From Piromyces finnis (Eukaryota > Neocallimastigomycota > Neocallimastigomycetes > Neocallimastigales > Neocallimastigaceae), in contig MCFH01000015.1 of the NCBI GenBank assembly GCA_002104945.1, positions 538,501 to 602,500 of the forward strand: 64,000 nucleotides of DNA, given 5' to 3'. The notes under the pieces were generated by a model, which saw only the letters and a program-made list of their open reading frames with translations, was not told the origin of the DNA and ran no database searches. Below, one piece after another: positions 1 to 9,897 of the stretch (its first letter is position 1; every line of letters begins with the position of its first letter). Position numbers and translations under genes: made by a program.

Positions 1-645
1 TTAATTGATTACAACGGTCAAGTTAGATTACTTGAAATTGCTCAAGTTCCATCCGAACATGTTGATGACTTCAAGTCTGTCAAGAAGTTCAAGATTTTCA
101 ACACCAACAACTTATGGATCTCCTTAAAGGCTCTTAAGCGTGTTATGGAAGACAATGAATTAAACCTTGATTTAATTGTTAACAACAAGACTTTAGAAAC
201 TGGTGAAAAGGTTATCCAATTAGAAACTGCCGTTGGTGCCGCCATCAAGCACTTCAAGAAGTCTCATGGTGTTAACGTTCCAAGAAAGCGTTTCTTACCA
301 GTCAAGAGTACTTCTGATCTTTTCCTTGTTACCTCTGATTTATACAAGCTTCAACATGGTGAACTTATCATGAATCCACAAAGAATGTTCAACTCTGTTC
401 CATTAGTTAAGTTAGGTGACCACTTCAAGAAGGTCGGTGACTTCTTAAAGCGTTTCCAAAAGCCACCACACATTTTAGAATTAGATCACTTAACTGTTAC
501 TGGTGATGTTACTTTTGGTAGAGATGTTCAACTTCGTGGTACTGTTATTATTGTTGCCAACCATGGTTCCAGAATTGATATTCCATCTGGTGCTATCTTA
601 GAAAACAAGGTTGTCTCTGGTAACCTTCGTATTCTTGATCATTAA
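1..645 (+). CDS. UGP1: UTP-glucose-1-phosphate uridylyltransferase, C-terminal part
   Basis: The reading frame is open from base 1 to the TAA at 643-645, giving the last 214 residues; the N-terminal catalytic half lies outside the window. The enzyme makes UDP-glucose from UTP and glucose-1-phosphate in the cytosol, feeding glycogen, cell-wall glucan and trehalose synthesis. Recognition rests on the NTNNLW motif near the start, the ETAVGAAI segment, the [11 protein letters not shown] segment that contributes to the substrate site, and the C-terminal left-handed beta-helix typical of eukaryotic UGPases, ending GNLRILDH. Codon use (many aag, ttc, ggt, cca) is that of a highly expressed gut-fungal gene and differs sharply from the flanking AT-rich DNA. 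An internal ATG at 145 is not the start, because conserved sequence continues upstream of it. Confidence 0.93.
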   Translation, partial: LIDYNGQVRLLEIAQVPSEHVDDFKSVKKFKIFNTNNLWISLKALKRVMEDNELNLDLIVNNKTLETGEKVIQLETAVGAAIKHFKKSHGVNVPRKRFLPVKSTSDLFLVTSDLYKLQHGELIMNPQRMFNSVPLVKLGDHFKKVGDFLKRFQKPPHILELDHLTVTGDVTFGRDVQLRGTVIIVANHGSRIDIPSGAILENKVVSGNLRILDH

Positions 646-1005
646 GGGAATAGTCATATATCGAATCACTTAATTTTAGATCTTTTGTACAAAAAAAAAA
701 AAAGCACTATTTTTTATAATTATTTAAGTTTTTTACAAGCAAAAAAAAATTAAAAAAATATCATATTTTCAGTTATTTTATGTGCCCAATAATTGAGTAT
801 TATATTAAAAAATGGTATTCAGTTATATTGTAAAAAAAAAAATACCACACACAACAAGAAATAATTACAAAAAATGATATAATCACTTTTGCGTATATAC
901 ACACAAAATAATAATAATATATTTATTATTTGAAATAATCAATAATTTTAATCCAAGGAAAATCATAAATTTCTAATAATTACTAAAAGTCAATTCATGT
1001 TTAAT

Positions 1006-1037
<32 letters not shown>

Positions 1038-1998
1038 GCGAATTGGGGAGATTTAAACAAAATTAAAAAAAAAAAAAAAAAAATTAAAGCAATAATTTAT
1101 TTATTTTTTTACCACAAAATTTTCTATCATAATTAATAATTTTTTCCCGCTTAATAAGTATTTAATATAATTTTAATTTTTATTTTCTTTTTTTATTATA
1201 TTTAATAAAATAGGAAAATATTAATTTCTTTACTAAAAATTAAAAAAGTATAAAAATACAGAAAGGGAAAAAATAATATAAAAATACATCTAAAAATTTT
1301 TTTTTCATTATCTTTTCTTTTTTTTACTTTTAGTATTATCTAACTATCTTTTTAACTTTAAAGAAAACACTTTTAGATAAAAAAAAAAAAAAACTAAAAG
1401 AAAAAAATTTTAAAGAAAGGAAGTGGAAATTTTTTTTTATACTACCAAAAATCTTTAAAAAAATTTATAGCATAAAACTAATAGTCAAAAATTTTTAATC
1501 CTATATACTTTTTACAAAAAAAAAACTTTTTACTATTATTATTTATTTTTAAAAGAATTTAAAGAAAAAAACTATGCAGTTTATATAAATTTTTAGATTC
1601 ATTATAAAGAATTTTTATTATTTTTTATATAGAAAACTTTTAAAAAAAAAAAAGTTTATTATAACACTTTGTAAAAAAAAAGTTTTTATATTTAAAAATT
1701 TTTAACTTTTAAAAAAGTTTTATCTATACTTTTTTTATTTTTTTTTTTTTTTTTAACAAATTTATTTTATAAAAATCTATCAATTAAATGAAATAAAAAA
1801 AAAAAATTCAAAAAATAATAAAAAAATAAATTACAAAAAAATCATTGTTTTATATAATATTATAATAAAAGTAAAGTGTTTAGTGTAAGGTGCCATTTTT
1901 TTTTTATAAATATATATGTATTAAAAGTTTTAAAATAGTTTGCTACCATTGAAAAAAAAAAAAATTTAAAGGTAAAAGGATTATACGGTCAAGTCATA
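646..1998. other. AT-rich intergenic stretch, no gene seen
   Basis: This holds the UGP1 3' flank and about 1.3 kb of very AT-rich DNA full of A and T homopolymers. I see no open frame with protein-like composition. The last bases (1988-2005) match 18 nt of the family B LINE coding region at 16861-16878, so retrotransposon debris begins here. Confidence 0.7.
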
Positions 1999-2011
1999 TC
2001 TGTATTGTTCT
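1999..2011. repeat. Outer target-site duplication (5' copy)
   Basis: The 13-mer tctgtattgttct occurs here and again at 8758-8770, directly after the poly(A) of the truncated LINE. It brackets the whole 2012-8757 interval and marks the older, 5'-truncated insertion. Confidence 0.75.
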
Positions 2012-2052
2012 GGTTATTAGATTGTCCAACATTTAGAGATATCCGTATTAAA
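2012..2052 (+). mobile_element. 5' end of truncated LINE copy, separated from its body
   Basis: These 41 bases match the zinc-finger coding region of the LINE (about 6939-6980). The sequence resumes at 7867 after the full-length insertion, so this is the head of the truncated copy whose 3' part ends at 8757. The last 14 bases (2039-2052, atatccgtattaaa) are the 5' copy of the inner target-site duplication; the 3' copy is 7853-7866. Confidence 0.8.
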
Positions 2053-2428
2053 CCCTCTTGGGAACGTGCCTTCATTTATTTAATAAATGTAGTTTCTCAA
2101 GGGGGTCTACTCATGCTCATGGTACTGAGAGAGTAGAAAGAATTAAATCCAAGTATTGCGCAATGGATGCTTGGTGCCCTTCCCTCTTGGGAACGTGCCT
2201 TCATTTATTTAATAAATGTAGTTTCTCAAGGGGGTCTACTCATGCTCATGGTACTGAGAGAGTAGAAAGAATTAAATCCAAGTATTGCGCAATGGATGCT
2301 TGGTGCCCTCTTGGAAACGTGCCTTCATTTATTTAATAAATGTAGTTTCTCTAGGGGGTCTACTCATGCTCATGGTACTGAGAGAGTAGGAAGAATTAAA
2401 TCCAAGTATTGCGCAATGGATGCTTGGT
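2053..2428 (+). repeat. LINE 5' tandem monomers, copy 1 (3 units)
   Basis: There are three head-to-tail units of about 124-129 bp, starting at 2053, 2182 and 2306, each opening ccctcttgg and closing near ggatgcttgg. They form the extreme 5' end of the full-length element. The same monomers precede the second full-length copy, so they belong to the element and not to the target. They are placed like the promoter monomers of some mammalian L1 elements; a promoter role here is inference. Confidence 0.85.
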
Positions 2429-2540
2429 TAGTCTTTAAGGGAAAATTATTAGGACTAAGCTCATGGTACTGAGCGATTAAAAAACATTTTATTCATCGAA
2501 TTTAAGTATTTGATGAATAAGTTGAATGTTTGATATTCAG

Positions 2541-2881
2541 GTAAGTTTGTATAGTATTTAATTAGAAGAGTAATGCATTTTGTTGCTGTATTTTTTCTTT
2601 TATTCATGTATTCTTGTAGTACTACTCTTCTCTTGTAAGAATCCAATGTAGTCAACTCTAGCATTTGCATTGTATTTTTATATTCATGTAGCTATTGTTG
2701 TATTGTTTCTTGTAAGAGACTGATTCACTCTACATCATGTAAAAATACTATTCACAAGCTTTCTGGTGTCAACATTCTTGATTCAAATTTTTTACCAATT
2801 TAAATATTTAATGAAAAGTAAAGTCAAACAATTTTAGTGTCAAAAAGCGAATCGAATTTACTAACAACAAACCAAAACTAG
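2541..2881 (+). promoter_or_regulatory. Possible spliceosomal intron in the LINE 5' UTR
   Basis: A perfect donor (CAG then GTAAGT, cut at 2541) is followed by TACTAAC at 2859-2865, the ideal fungal branch site, and an acceptor CTAG ending at 2881, 16 bases further on. The same three signals are kept in copy 2 (donor at 9362). Splicing itself is inferred. Retention of the stretch in inserted copies means the retrotransposed RNA was unspliced. Confidence 0.35.
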
Positions 2882-3070
2882 AATTTTAAAAAAAGTTAAC
2901 AACTAGAATTCAAAAAAAGAAACTTTAAACAAAGCATCGTAACAATTTTTGTACTATCCAGTACTTTTAAGAAGAGAGAGAGAGACAGATTTTTTTTCCA
3001 TATACGTTATATTTATAATTTTTATTAGTATTTATTTTATATTCAATATTTTTAATTAGAATTTATTATC

Positions 3071-6000
3071 ATGTCAGTCTTTTATATTAAAGACAAGAAT
3101 TATATCAGACGTGGTACCCGGTCTTATGGTATCCCCTTAGATGATATTCGCTCCTTCTTTATCCGTGGTATTCGATCATGGTCAGTAAATATGCTATGGG
3201 AAAAACTCGAGGTTATTCTAGAAGATAAATTTAATTCAGTTATTAGTGTTAAATATTTTCAAACTTTCAATGATCACTTTTTCTTAGTCAAGGTTCATGG
3301 TTCATCAAAAGATTGTATTAAAATCTTACACATGTTAAAGAAGAAACTTTCAGTTACCTCAATTTCCTTTTCAGCTCGTAGTAGAAGGAATCACAAATAC
3401 ACTTTTTCCACTCTCAAACGTAAAATTTTAGTTTCTAATAAACATCAACATTCTATTCAACAATCATTTCAACAATCAGTTCAACAATCTCATCAACAAT
3501 CCGATCTTCAACAAGATCTTCAACAAGATCTTCAACAAGTTTCCAATCATGAAAATATTCCAGATCTACAGCAAACACAATTTCAATCTCAACATTCAAC
3601 AATTAATTCTAATAGCTCTATCAACTCTGATAACAGTTCAATAGTTGATAGTTCTTCAGTTTCACAGCCATCTAGTAATAGTTCTACTTATTCCTCTGAT
3701 GCATCATCCATTAATAACGATGACTTTAATAATAATAATAATAGCAACGATTCTTCCTCATCCAACAAGCCTGATAACTTTTCTTTTTGTCTTAGTTGGA
3801 ACACCAATGGGTGGAATCACGAAAAGAGAGATAGTATTAGCTATTTCACAGCTATTTTCAAACCATTATTCTTATGTTTCCAAGAAACTGGTAATGGTTC
3901 TGGATCGAATACAGATTATCCTTGTCGTGTTACTTTGCGAAACTATAGACACTTTTTCAAGAAAGCTGACGAATCAGTTCCGGGAATGAGAGGTTTATAT
4001 TTAGGTTTTCACAATTCATGTCAAGCCTCACTTGAAAACTTCTCTGGAAAGTATATTATTTCTATTTATACTTTTAGTCTCTGGAATAGATTCAAATGCT
4101 CGATTGGTAATGTTTATATGCCTCATAGTCATCACAACATCTATGTTGATCATGCAAAGTTAGAAGTTCGCTTGTGGTTACAAACTCATTCATCCCATCC
4201 ATCGATTCTTGTTGGTGATTTTAATATGTCTAAAGTAAAATTATCCAACTGGTTATCAACTAATGGATTAGGAGATTGGGAAATTCTTCCGCTTAGAGGG
4301 TCTACTATCTCTTGGACTCGAGGTGATCAATCTTCCGACATTGACCATGCTCTTATCAATTCGAAGATGAAAGATCTTATTCACTCAGGATCATTTATAA
4401 ATAATTTTTATCCTGTATCAGACCATAAGCCACTTCTTATTAATGGTAAAATTATTCCTATGGAAGATTTTTCTAATGACTTTAATGTTCCTAAGAAAAT
4501 TCTGAAATGGAATAGATTAAAATGTATTGAGGAAAAGGAATCTATTCTCAGTCATAATAAATTCCAAATTCTTTCAGCAAAATTCAACGATCCTAATGTT
4601 TCTACAGATGAACTTTCCAAAGAGTTTACTTCAACTGCTTTTTCAATTGCAGACGAGCTCAGTATTACTTCAGCAAATAATGTTATAAAGTCTTCATTTC
4701 ATATTTCACAACAAATTTTTAATCTTCAAAAAATCAAAATGAAGTTGTATAAGAGATTTAAAAAAGAAAGAATTTATGATATAGATGAATTTATTAAAAG
4801 AATTAAAATCTACCGTAAACTCATTGATTACATCCACAAAAGATGTAATGAATTTAGGAAGCAAGAATATCTTCATTGGATTAAAACAGGATGTGAGTAT
4901 ATGAAGAGTCATAATCCTAAGAAGGCCTGGAAATGGATCAAGAAAACTGCAAAAATTGGAAAAGATTCTTTCTTTATTGCTCAACCAATTAAAAACAAAA
5001 ATGGAGAATTAGTTGTTGCTACGGAAGAACAACTAGATGTGTGGCATGATCATTTCGAAAACCTTGCATCAGATCCAAGTGGTGTAAGTCTTGATTTGGA
5101 GCATTGGTATGAAGAACCAACGAATAAACGTTTTTCACTCCCTATGCTTGATGAATGGGATATCAACCAAGATATTAGTATTGATGAAGTCAAGTCAGCT
5201 ATCCTCTCTACTCCGAATTATAAAGCATCAGGTCCGGATGGTATTCCAATTGAATTTTACAAAGCATTAATTCCATCAAGTAATGATTCTAATAATGCTA
5301 CAGATAATAATTCTTCCGGTAATACCACTTCAGATAATGATGCGTATGGTTTAAATTTTATTCTTAAATTATTCAACCGTATTTGGGATGGAGACTTCCC
5401 CAACTCATGGAATGAATCCAGTATTGTTTCTATTCCTAAGAAGGGAGATTTGACAGATTGTGATAACTATCGAGGTATATCACTTATCAATAATGGTATT
5501 AAGTTGATTTCCAAAATTGTCACCACTAGAATCTCAGAATATGGTCTAAAGAATAATTTCATTAGACCTGAACAATTTGGTTTTCGAAAAAAGGAAGAAA
5601 GTATCAGTCTTTTCATTTCAATCCAAGAAATATGCCGTAGACGTCAATTAGATAATAAAGAGACATATTTGGCCTTTTTAGATCTCAGGAAAGCATACGA
5701 TTCAGTCCCAATCGGTAATATTCTCCATAAATTAGATTGTTTAGGAATCCGAGGTAAGAGTTTACAATTCATCAAAAATTTATATTTAACATCTAAGGCT
5801 AATGTCAAATTAGATGGACAATTCTCGAAATCTTTTGATGTGAAGAAAGGAGTCCGTCAAGGTTGCCCTCTTTCTCCTATTCTCTTTAATCTCTTTATTA
5901 ATGATATATTTAGAGAGTGCGAAGATCTAGGAGTCAGTTTAGGTGACACTCGATGCTGTGGTGGACTTTTTGCAGATGATATAGTTATTTGTGCTCCAAC

Positions 6001-7594
6001 AAGAGGATGCTTAAAAAAGATGCTTAGAAGAGTTAATGAATGGGCATTGTATAATGAAATGGAATTTGGTATCCAGAAATGTTCAACGATGGTGATTCGT
6101 CCTGAATCAATAGAAAATCAGAACAAGAGAGATCCAACATTTTACTTAGCAGGACAACCCATTCCAACTACTGATTGTTATACTTATCTTGGTGTTCCAT
6201 TTGATAAGAATCTGTCCCTTAAACCAGTAATTAAAGCTCTTAATAACAAGGTTTTGAAAGGGCTTTTCTCAGTCAGTAAATTCTTAAGAAATCCTAATAT
6301 TCCTATTCCTTTCAAAAAACTAGTACTTAACTCACAAGTGATTAGCAGAGTTTCATACTTTGCACCATTACTTGGATCCAACAAAGCTAGGTCTAGGATT
6401 GCTCAGAAGCATGTTAACAAAGGAATACGATGGGTTGCCGGAGTTCATAAAGCTGTATCGTTTATATCTTTATACTCTATTTCAAAAGATTTGAATATTC
6501 CTCCATTGTCAGCCAAATGTGCGTTAGCTCAGGTTAGATGTTTTAACAAATGGAAAAACTCAAATTGTATTATCTCACACCTTGTCAATTACATTCCTAA
6601 ATTTAGAAAATACACGTGGTGCAAATCAAGTAGGACACTTGATAAAAAATTAAAGAAACATGGAGATGTTAAAGCAGTTAAAAACTTTTATTGGAAAGAT
6701 CTCAAAGGGAATTCAATCAAAGCGCAATATTATGATGATAATAAATTTATTGAAACTAAAGATTTTATTAAATTATGTTATGAGTACCCAGAGTTTGCCT
6801 ATGGCTTCTACTGGCTATTGAAAGCAAGAAGCGGATACAAGTTGGATGCTAGAGTTGCCAAAGCTGCTAAATTTGTTGATCCAGTTTGTCCTAACTACTG
6901 TCCATGTTGCAAGTGTGGAGATCAAAGTATTAAACATTGGTTATTAGATTGTCCAACATTTAGAGATATCCGTATTAAACATTATGATTCCATAGTCCAG
7001 CTATTAAATTTTTTCAGTCAACGTAATTCCAATAGTCCTATCAATAATAATGAAATTGATAATATCAGTAGAGATAGTAATAACATTAATACTAATAGTA
7101 ACAATAGTAGTAATAACAATAGTAATAGTAACAATAGTAATAGTAACAATAGTAATAATAACAATAATAGAAATAATAATATTAGTAATGATAGCAATAG
7201 TGAAGATAATAATTCTAATTTAGATAGTAATTTAGTTAATGATAGTAATAGTTCTAATAATCCGGTGAATATTAATGTGTATGATTATTCTAGTGTGTGC
7301 AGTAAAATATTTAAATTCCTTCTTGGGGGAAGAAGTTTTAACAATATTAATTACAATTCAAGGGAATGGAAAGAACTTTGTAAGCGTCAGATTCAATCTG
7401 GTACTAACGAAGGAACACCATTCTTGACGGTAACCGCGGAACTTCTAACCAAAATCATGCCTTTTGCTATTGGCCAGCAATGGTCAATGTTCAAAAGGTT
7501 TGAAGCAACATCCAAGAGCGTCAATGCTGAAGAAACAGTAAGACAGGCCAGGAGGGCCAGCGCAACCAATGGAGATCATAATTTTGTTCCATGA
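3071..7594 (+). CDS. LINE polyprotein: N-terminal domain, APE endonuclease, reverse transcriptase, zinc finger
   Basis: A single 1507-residue ORF. Residues 1-115 form a conserved basic domain, also present in family B, with an RRM-like feel but not assignable. A Gln- then Ser/Asn-rich linker follows (about 125-235). The AP-type endonuclease starts near 238 with SWNTNGW and carries the catalytic motifs QET, GDFNM (about 381) and SDHKP (about 449). Reverse transcriptase motifs run from NYRGISL (about 798) through LRKAYDS and GVRQGCPLSPILFN to the catalytic FADD (about 966). A CCHC-type finger, CPCCKCGDQSIKHWLLDC, lies near 1276, then an Asn/Ser-rich tract of about 80 residues and a conserved 90-residue C-terminal domain. 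The protein would nick the target and copy its own RNA there. All key catalytic residues I can identify are intact. ATG 3071 is chosen because family B starts its homologous domain at the same point. Confidence 0.93.
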   Translation: MSVFYIKDKNYIRRGTRSYGIPLDDIRSFFIRGIRSWSVNMLWEKLEVILEDKFNSVISVKYFQTFNDHFFLVKVHGSSKDCIKILHMLKKKLSVTSISFSARSRRNHKYTFSTLKRKILVSNKHQHSIQQSFQQSVQQSHQQSDLQQDLQQDLQQVSNHENIPDLQQTQFQSQHSTINSNSSINSDNSSIVDSSSVSQPSSNSSTYSSDASSINNDDFNNNNNSNDSSSSNKPDNFSFCLSWNTNGWNHEKRDSISYFTAIFKPLFLCFQETGNGSGSNTDYPCRVTLRNYRHFFKKADESVPGMRGLYLGFHNSCQASLENFSGKYIISIYTFSLWNRFKCSIGNVYMPHSHHNIYVDHAKLEVRLWLQTHSSHPSILVGDFNMSKVKLSNWLSTNGLGDWEILPLRGSTISWTRGDQSSDIDHALINSKMKDLIHSGSFINNFYPVSDHKPLLINGKIIPMEDFSNDFNVPKKILKWNRLKCIEEKESILSHNKFQILSAKFNDPNVSTDELSKEFTSTAFSIADELSITSANNVIKSSFHISQQIFNLQKIKMKLYKRFKKERIYDIDEFIKRIKIYRKLIDYIHKRCNEFRKQEYLHWIKTGCEYMKSHNPKKAWKWIKKTAKIGKDSFFIAQPIKNKNGELVVATEEQLDVWHDHFENLASDPSGVSLDLEHWYEEPTNKRFSLPMLDEWDINQDISIDEVKSAILSTPNYKASGPDGIPIEFYKALIPSSNDSNNATDNNSSGNTTSDNDAYGLNFILKLFNRIWDGDFPNSWNESSIVSIPKKGDLTDCDNYRGISLINNGIKLISKIVTTRISEYGLKNNFIRPEQFGFRKKEESISLFISIQEICRRRQLDNKETYLAFLDLRKAYDSVPIGNILHKLDCLGIRGKSLQFIKNLYLTSKANVKLDGQFSKSFDVKKGVRQGCPLSPILFNLFINDIFRECEDLGVSLGDTRCCGGLFADDIVICAPTRGCLKKMLRRVNEWALYNEMEFGIQKCSTMVIRPESIENQNKRDPTFYLAGQPIPTTDCYTYLGVPFDKNLSLKPVIKALNNKVLKGLFSVSKFLRNPNIPIPFKKLVLNSQVISRVSYFAPLLGSNKARSRIAQKHVNKGIRWVAGVHKAVSFISLYSISKDLNIPPLSAKCALAQVRCFNKWKNSNCIISHLVNYIPKFRKYTWCKSSRTLDKKLKKHGDVKAVKNFYWKDLKGNSIKAQYYDDNKFIETKDFIKLCYEYPEFAYGFYWLLKARSGYKLDARVAKAAKFVDPVCPNYCPCCKCGDQSIKHWLLDCPTFRDIRIKHYDSIVQLLNFFSQRNSNSPINNNEIDNISRDSNNINTNSNNSSNNNSNSNNSNSNNSNNNNNRNNNISNDSNSEDNNSNLDSNLVNDSNSSNNPVNINVYDYSSVCSKIFKFLLGGRSFNNINYNSREWKELCKRQIQSGTNEGTPFLTVTAELLTKIMPFAIGQQWSMFKRFEATSKSVNAEETVRQARRASATNGDHNFVP

Positions 7595-7601
7595 CAAAAT
7601 T
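7580..7601 (+). other. Hairpin spanning the LINE stop codon
   Basis: An 8-bp perfect stem (AATTTTGT with ACAAAATT) encloses the loop TCCATG and overlaps the TGA stop. It is identical in copy 2; the truncated copy has one C-to-T change that would still pair as G-U in RNA. It may be an RNA structure read by the reverse transcriptase, but that is inference. Confidence 0.45.
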
Positions 7602-7852
7602 TTGATCTTTGGCTCGGTGTCCCATTGGAAGTCAAATACAATTATTATACTTTAGTATGATAGTGGCTTTCTTACTTTAATTAAAATTACTAGAATACAT
7701 TATACCCAAATTTTATTCATTTGTGTTTATTTAAACATATTTTTTTTATTTTTATTTTTATTTTTATTTTTTATTACATGTATTATAATTTTAATTAAAT
7801 TAATAATAAAGTTTAAAATATTTGATGCCGTTAAAAAAAAAAAAAAAAAAAA

Positions 7853-8708
7853 ATATCCGTATTAAACATTATGATTCCATAGTCCAGCTATTAAATTTTT
7901 TCAGTAAACGTAATTCCAATAGTCCTATCAATAATAATGAAATTGATAATATCAGTAGAGATAGTAATAATATTAATAGTAATAGTAACAATAGTAATAA
8001 TAACAATAGTAATAGTAACAATAGTAATAATAACAATAGTAGTAATAGAAATAATAATATTAGTAATGATAGCAATAGTGAAGATAATAATTCTAATTTA
8101 GATAGTAATTTAGTTAATGATAGTAATAGTTCTAATAATCCGGTGAATATTAATGTGTATGATTATTCTAGTGTGTGCAGTAAAATATTTAAATTCCTTC
8201 TTGGGGGAAGAAGTTTTAACAATATCAATTACAATTCAAGGGAATGGAAAGAACTTTGTAAGCGTCAGATTCAATCTGGTACTAATGAAGGAACACCATT
8301 CTTGACGGTAACCGCGGAACTTCTAACCAAAATCATGCCTTTTGCTATTGGCCAGCAATGGTCAATGTTCAAAAGGTTTGAAGCAACATCCAAGAGCGTC
8401 AATGCTGAAGAAACAGTAAGACAGGCCAGGAGGGCCAGCGCAACCAATGGAGATCATAATTTTGTCCCATGATAAAATTTTGATCTTTGGCTCGGTGTCC
8501 CATTGGAAGTCAAATACAATTATTATACTTTAGTATGATAGTGGCTTTCTTACTTTAATTAAAATTACTAGAATACATTATACCCAATTTTTATTCATTT
8601 GTGTTTATTTAAACATATTTTTTTTTATTTTTATTTTATTTTAATTTTTATATTACATGTATTATAATTTTAATTAAATTAATAATAAAGTTTAAAATAT
8701 TTGATGCC

Positions 8709-8757
<49 letters not shown>
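7853..8757 (+). mobile_element. Body of 5'-truncated LINE family A copy
   Basis: It starts with the 14-bp duplicated target (7853-7866) and continues through the last part of the ORF (stop TGA at 8470-8472), the 3' UTR and a long poly(A) (about 8712-8757). With 2012-2052 it makes one truncated insertion that began within the zinc-finger codons. The 13-mer tctgtattgttct follows at 8758-8770. Its coding part is a fragment and has no start of its own. Confidence 0.88.
7867..8472 (+). pseudogene. C-terminal fragment of LINE ORF
   Basis: The frame encodes the region downstream of the zinc finger: an Asn/Ser-rich tract followed by the conserved C-terminal domain ending NGDHNFVP, nearly identical to residues 1306-1507 of the intact copy. 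The Asn/Ser tract differs from the intact copies in repeat number, consistent with microsatellite-like length change. It is not expected to be expressed, since endonuclease, reverse transcriptase and finger are absent. Confidence 0.85.
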
Positions 8758-8761
<4 letters not shown>

Positions 8762-8848
8762 TATTGTTCTTGTAAGAGACTGATTCACTCTACATCATGT
8801 AAAAATACTATTCACAAGCTTTCTGGTGTCGACATTCTTGATTCAATA
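8758..8848 (+). other. Relic of LINE family A 5' UTR
   Basis: The first 13 bases are the outer target duplication. From about 8761 to 8847 the sequence follows the family A 5' UTR (compare 2700-2786) and then stops abruptly at the monomers of copy 2. It is a fragment of an older element into which later copies inserted. Confidence 0.65.
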
Positions 8849-9249
8849 CCCTCTTGGGAACGTGCCTTCATTTATTTAAACCCTCTTGGGAACGTGCCTT
8901 CATTTATTTAATTAATGTAGTTTCTCAAGGGGGTCTACTCATGCTCATGGTACTGAGAGAGTAGAAAGAATTAAATCCAAGTATTGCGCAATGGATGCTT
9001 GGTGCCCTCTTAGGAACGTGCCTTCATTTATTTATTAATGGAGTTTATCAAGGGGGTCTACTCATGCTCATGGTACTGAGAGAGTAGAAAGAATTAAATC
9101 CAAGTATTGTGCAATGGATGCTTGGTGCCCTCTTAGGAACGTGCCTTCATTTATTTAATAATGGAGTTTATCAAGGGGGTCTACTCATGCTCATGGTACT
9201 GAGAGAGTAGAAAGAATTAAATCCAAGCATTGCGCAATGGATGCTTGGT
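8849..9249 (+). repeat. LINE 5' tandem monomers, copy 2
   Basis: A 32-bp partial unit (8849-8880) precedes three units starting at 8881, 9005 and 9128 (periods 124 and 123 bp). They differ from the copy 1 units by a few substitutions and small gaps, and the second and third share changes (ctcttagg for ctcttggg), which suggests unit-by-unit turnover. Confidence 0.85.
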
Positions 9250-9897
9250 TAGTCTTTAAGGGAAAATTATTAGGACTAAGCTCATGGTACTGAGCGATTA
9301 AAAAACATTTTATTCATCGAATTTAAGTATTTGATGAATAAGTTGAATGTTTGATACTCAGGTAAGTTTGTATAGTATTTAATTAGAAGAGTAATACATT
9401 TTGTTGCTGTATTTTTTTCTTTTATTCATGTATTCATGTAGTACTACTCTTCTCTTGTAAGAATCCAATGTAGTCAACTTTAGCATTTGCATTGTATTTT
9501 TATATTCATGTAGCTATTGTTGTATTGTTTCTTGTAAGAGACTGATTCACTCTACATCATGTAAAAATACTATTCACAAGCTTTCTGGTGTCGACATTCT
9601 TGATTCAAATTTTTTACCAATTTAAATATTTAATGAAAAGTAAAGTCAAACAATTTTAGTGTCAAAAAGCGAATCGAATTTACTAACAACAAACCAAAAC
9701 TAGAATTTTTAAAGAAAATTTACAACTAGAATTCAAAAAAAAAAAGAAACTTTAAACAAAGCATCGTAACAATTTTTGTTCTATCCAGTACTTTTAAGAA
9801 GAGAGAGAGAGACAGATTTTTTTCCATATACGTTATATTTGTAATTTTCATTAGTATTTATTTTATATTCAATATTTTTTAATTAGAATTTATTATC

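Larger units (their letters stand above)
2053..7852 (+). mobile_element. Full-length non-LTR retrotransposon (LINE family A, copy 1)
   Basis: The element comprises tandem monomers, a 5' UTR (2429-3070), one intact ORF (3071-7594), a 3' UTR with aataaag near 7805 and a poly(A) tail ending about 7852. A perfect 14-bp duplication (2039-2052 and 7853-7866) flanks it. It sits inside a truncated copy of its own family. The intact ORF, perfect duplication and near identity to copy 2 suggest recent insertion and possible activity. The endonuclease is of APE type, and I see no RNase H domain. I cannot assign a named clade by eye. Confidence 0.93.

Noticed and set aside
2058-2336. 92-residue repetitive open frame
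   Set aside because: It is the chance reading of the LINE 5' monomers, does not continue into the element ORF and is interrupted in copy 2.
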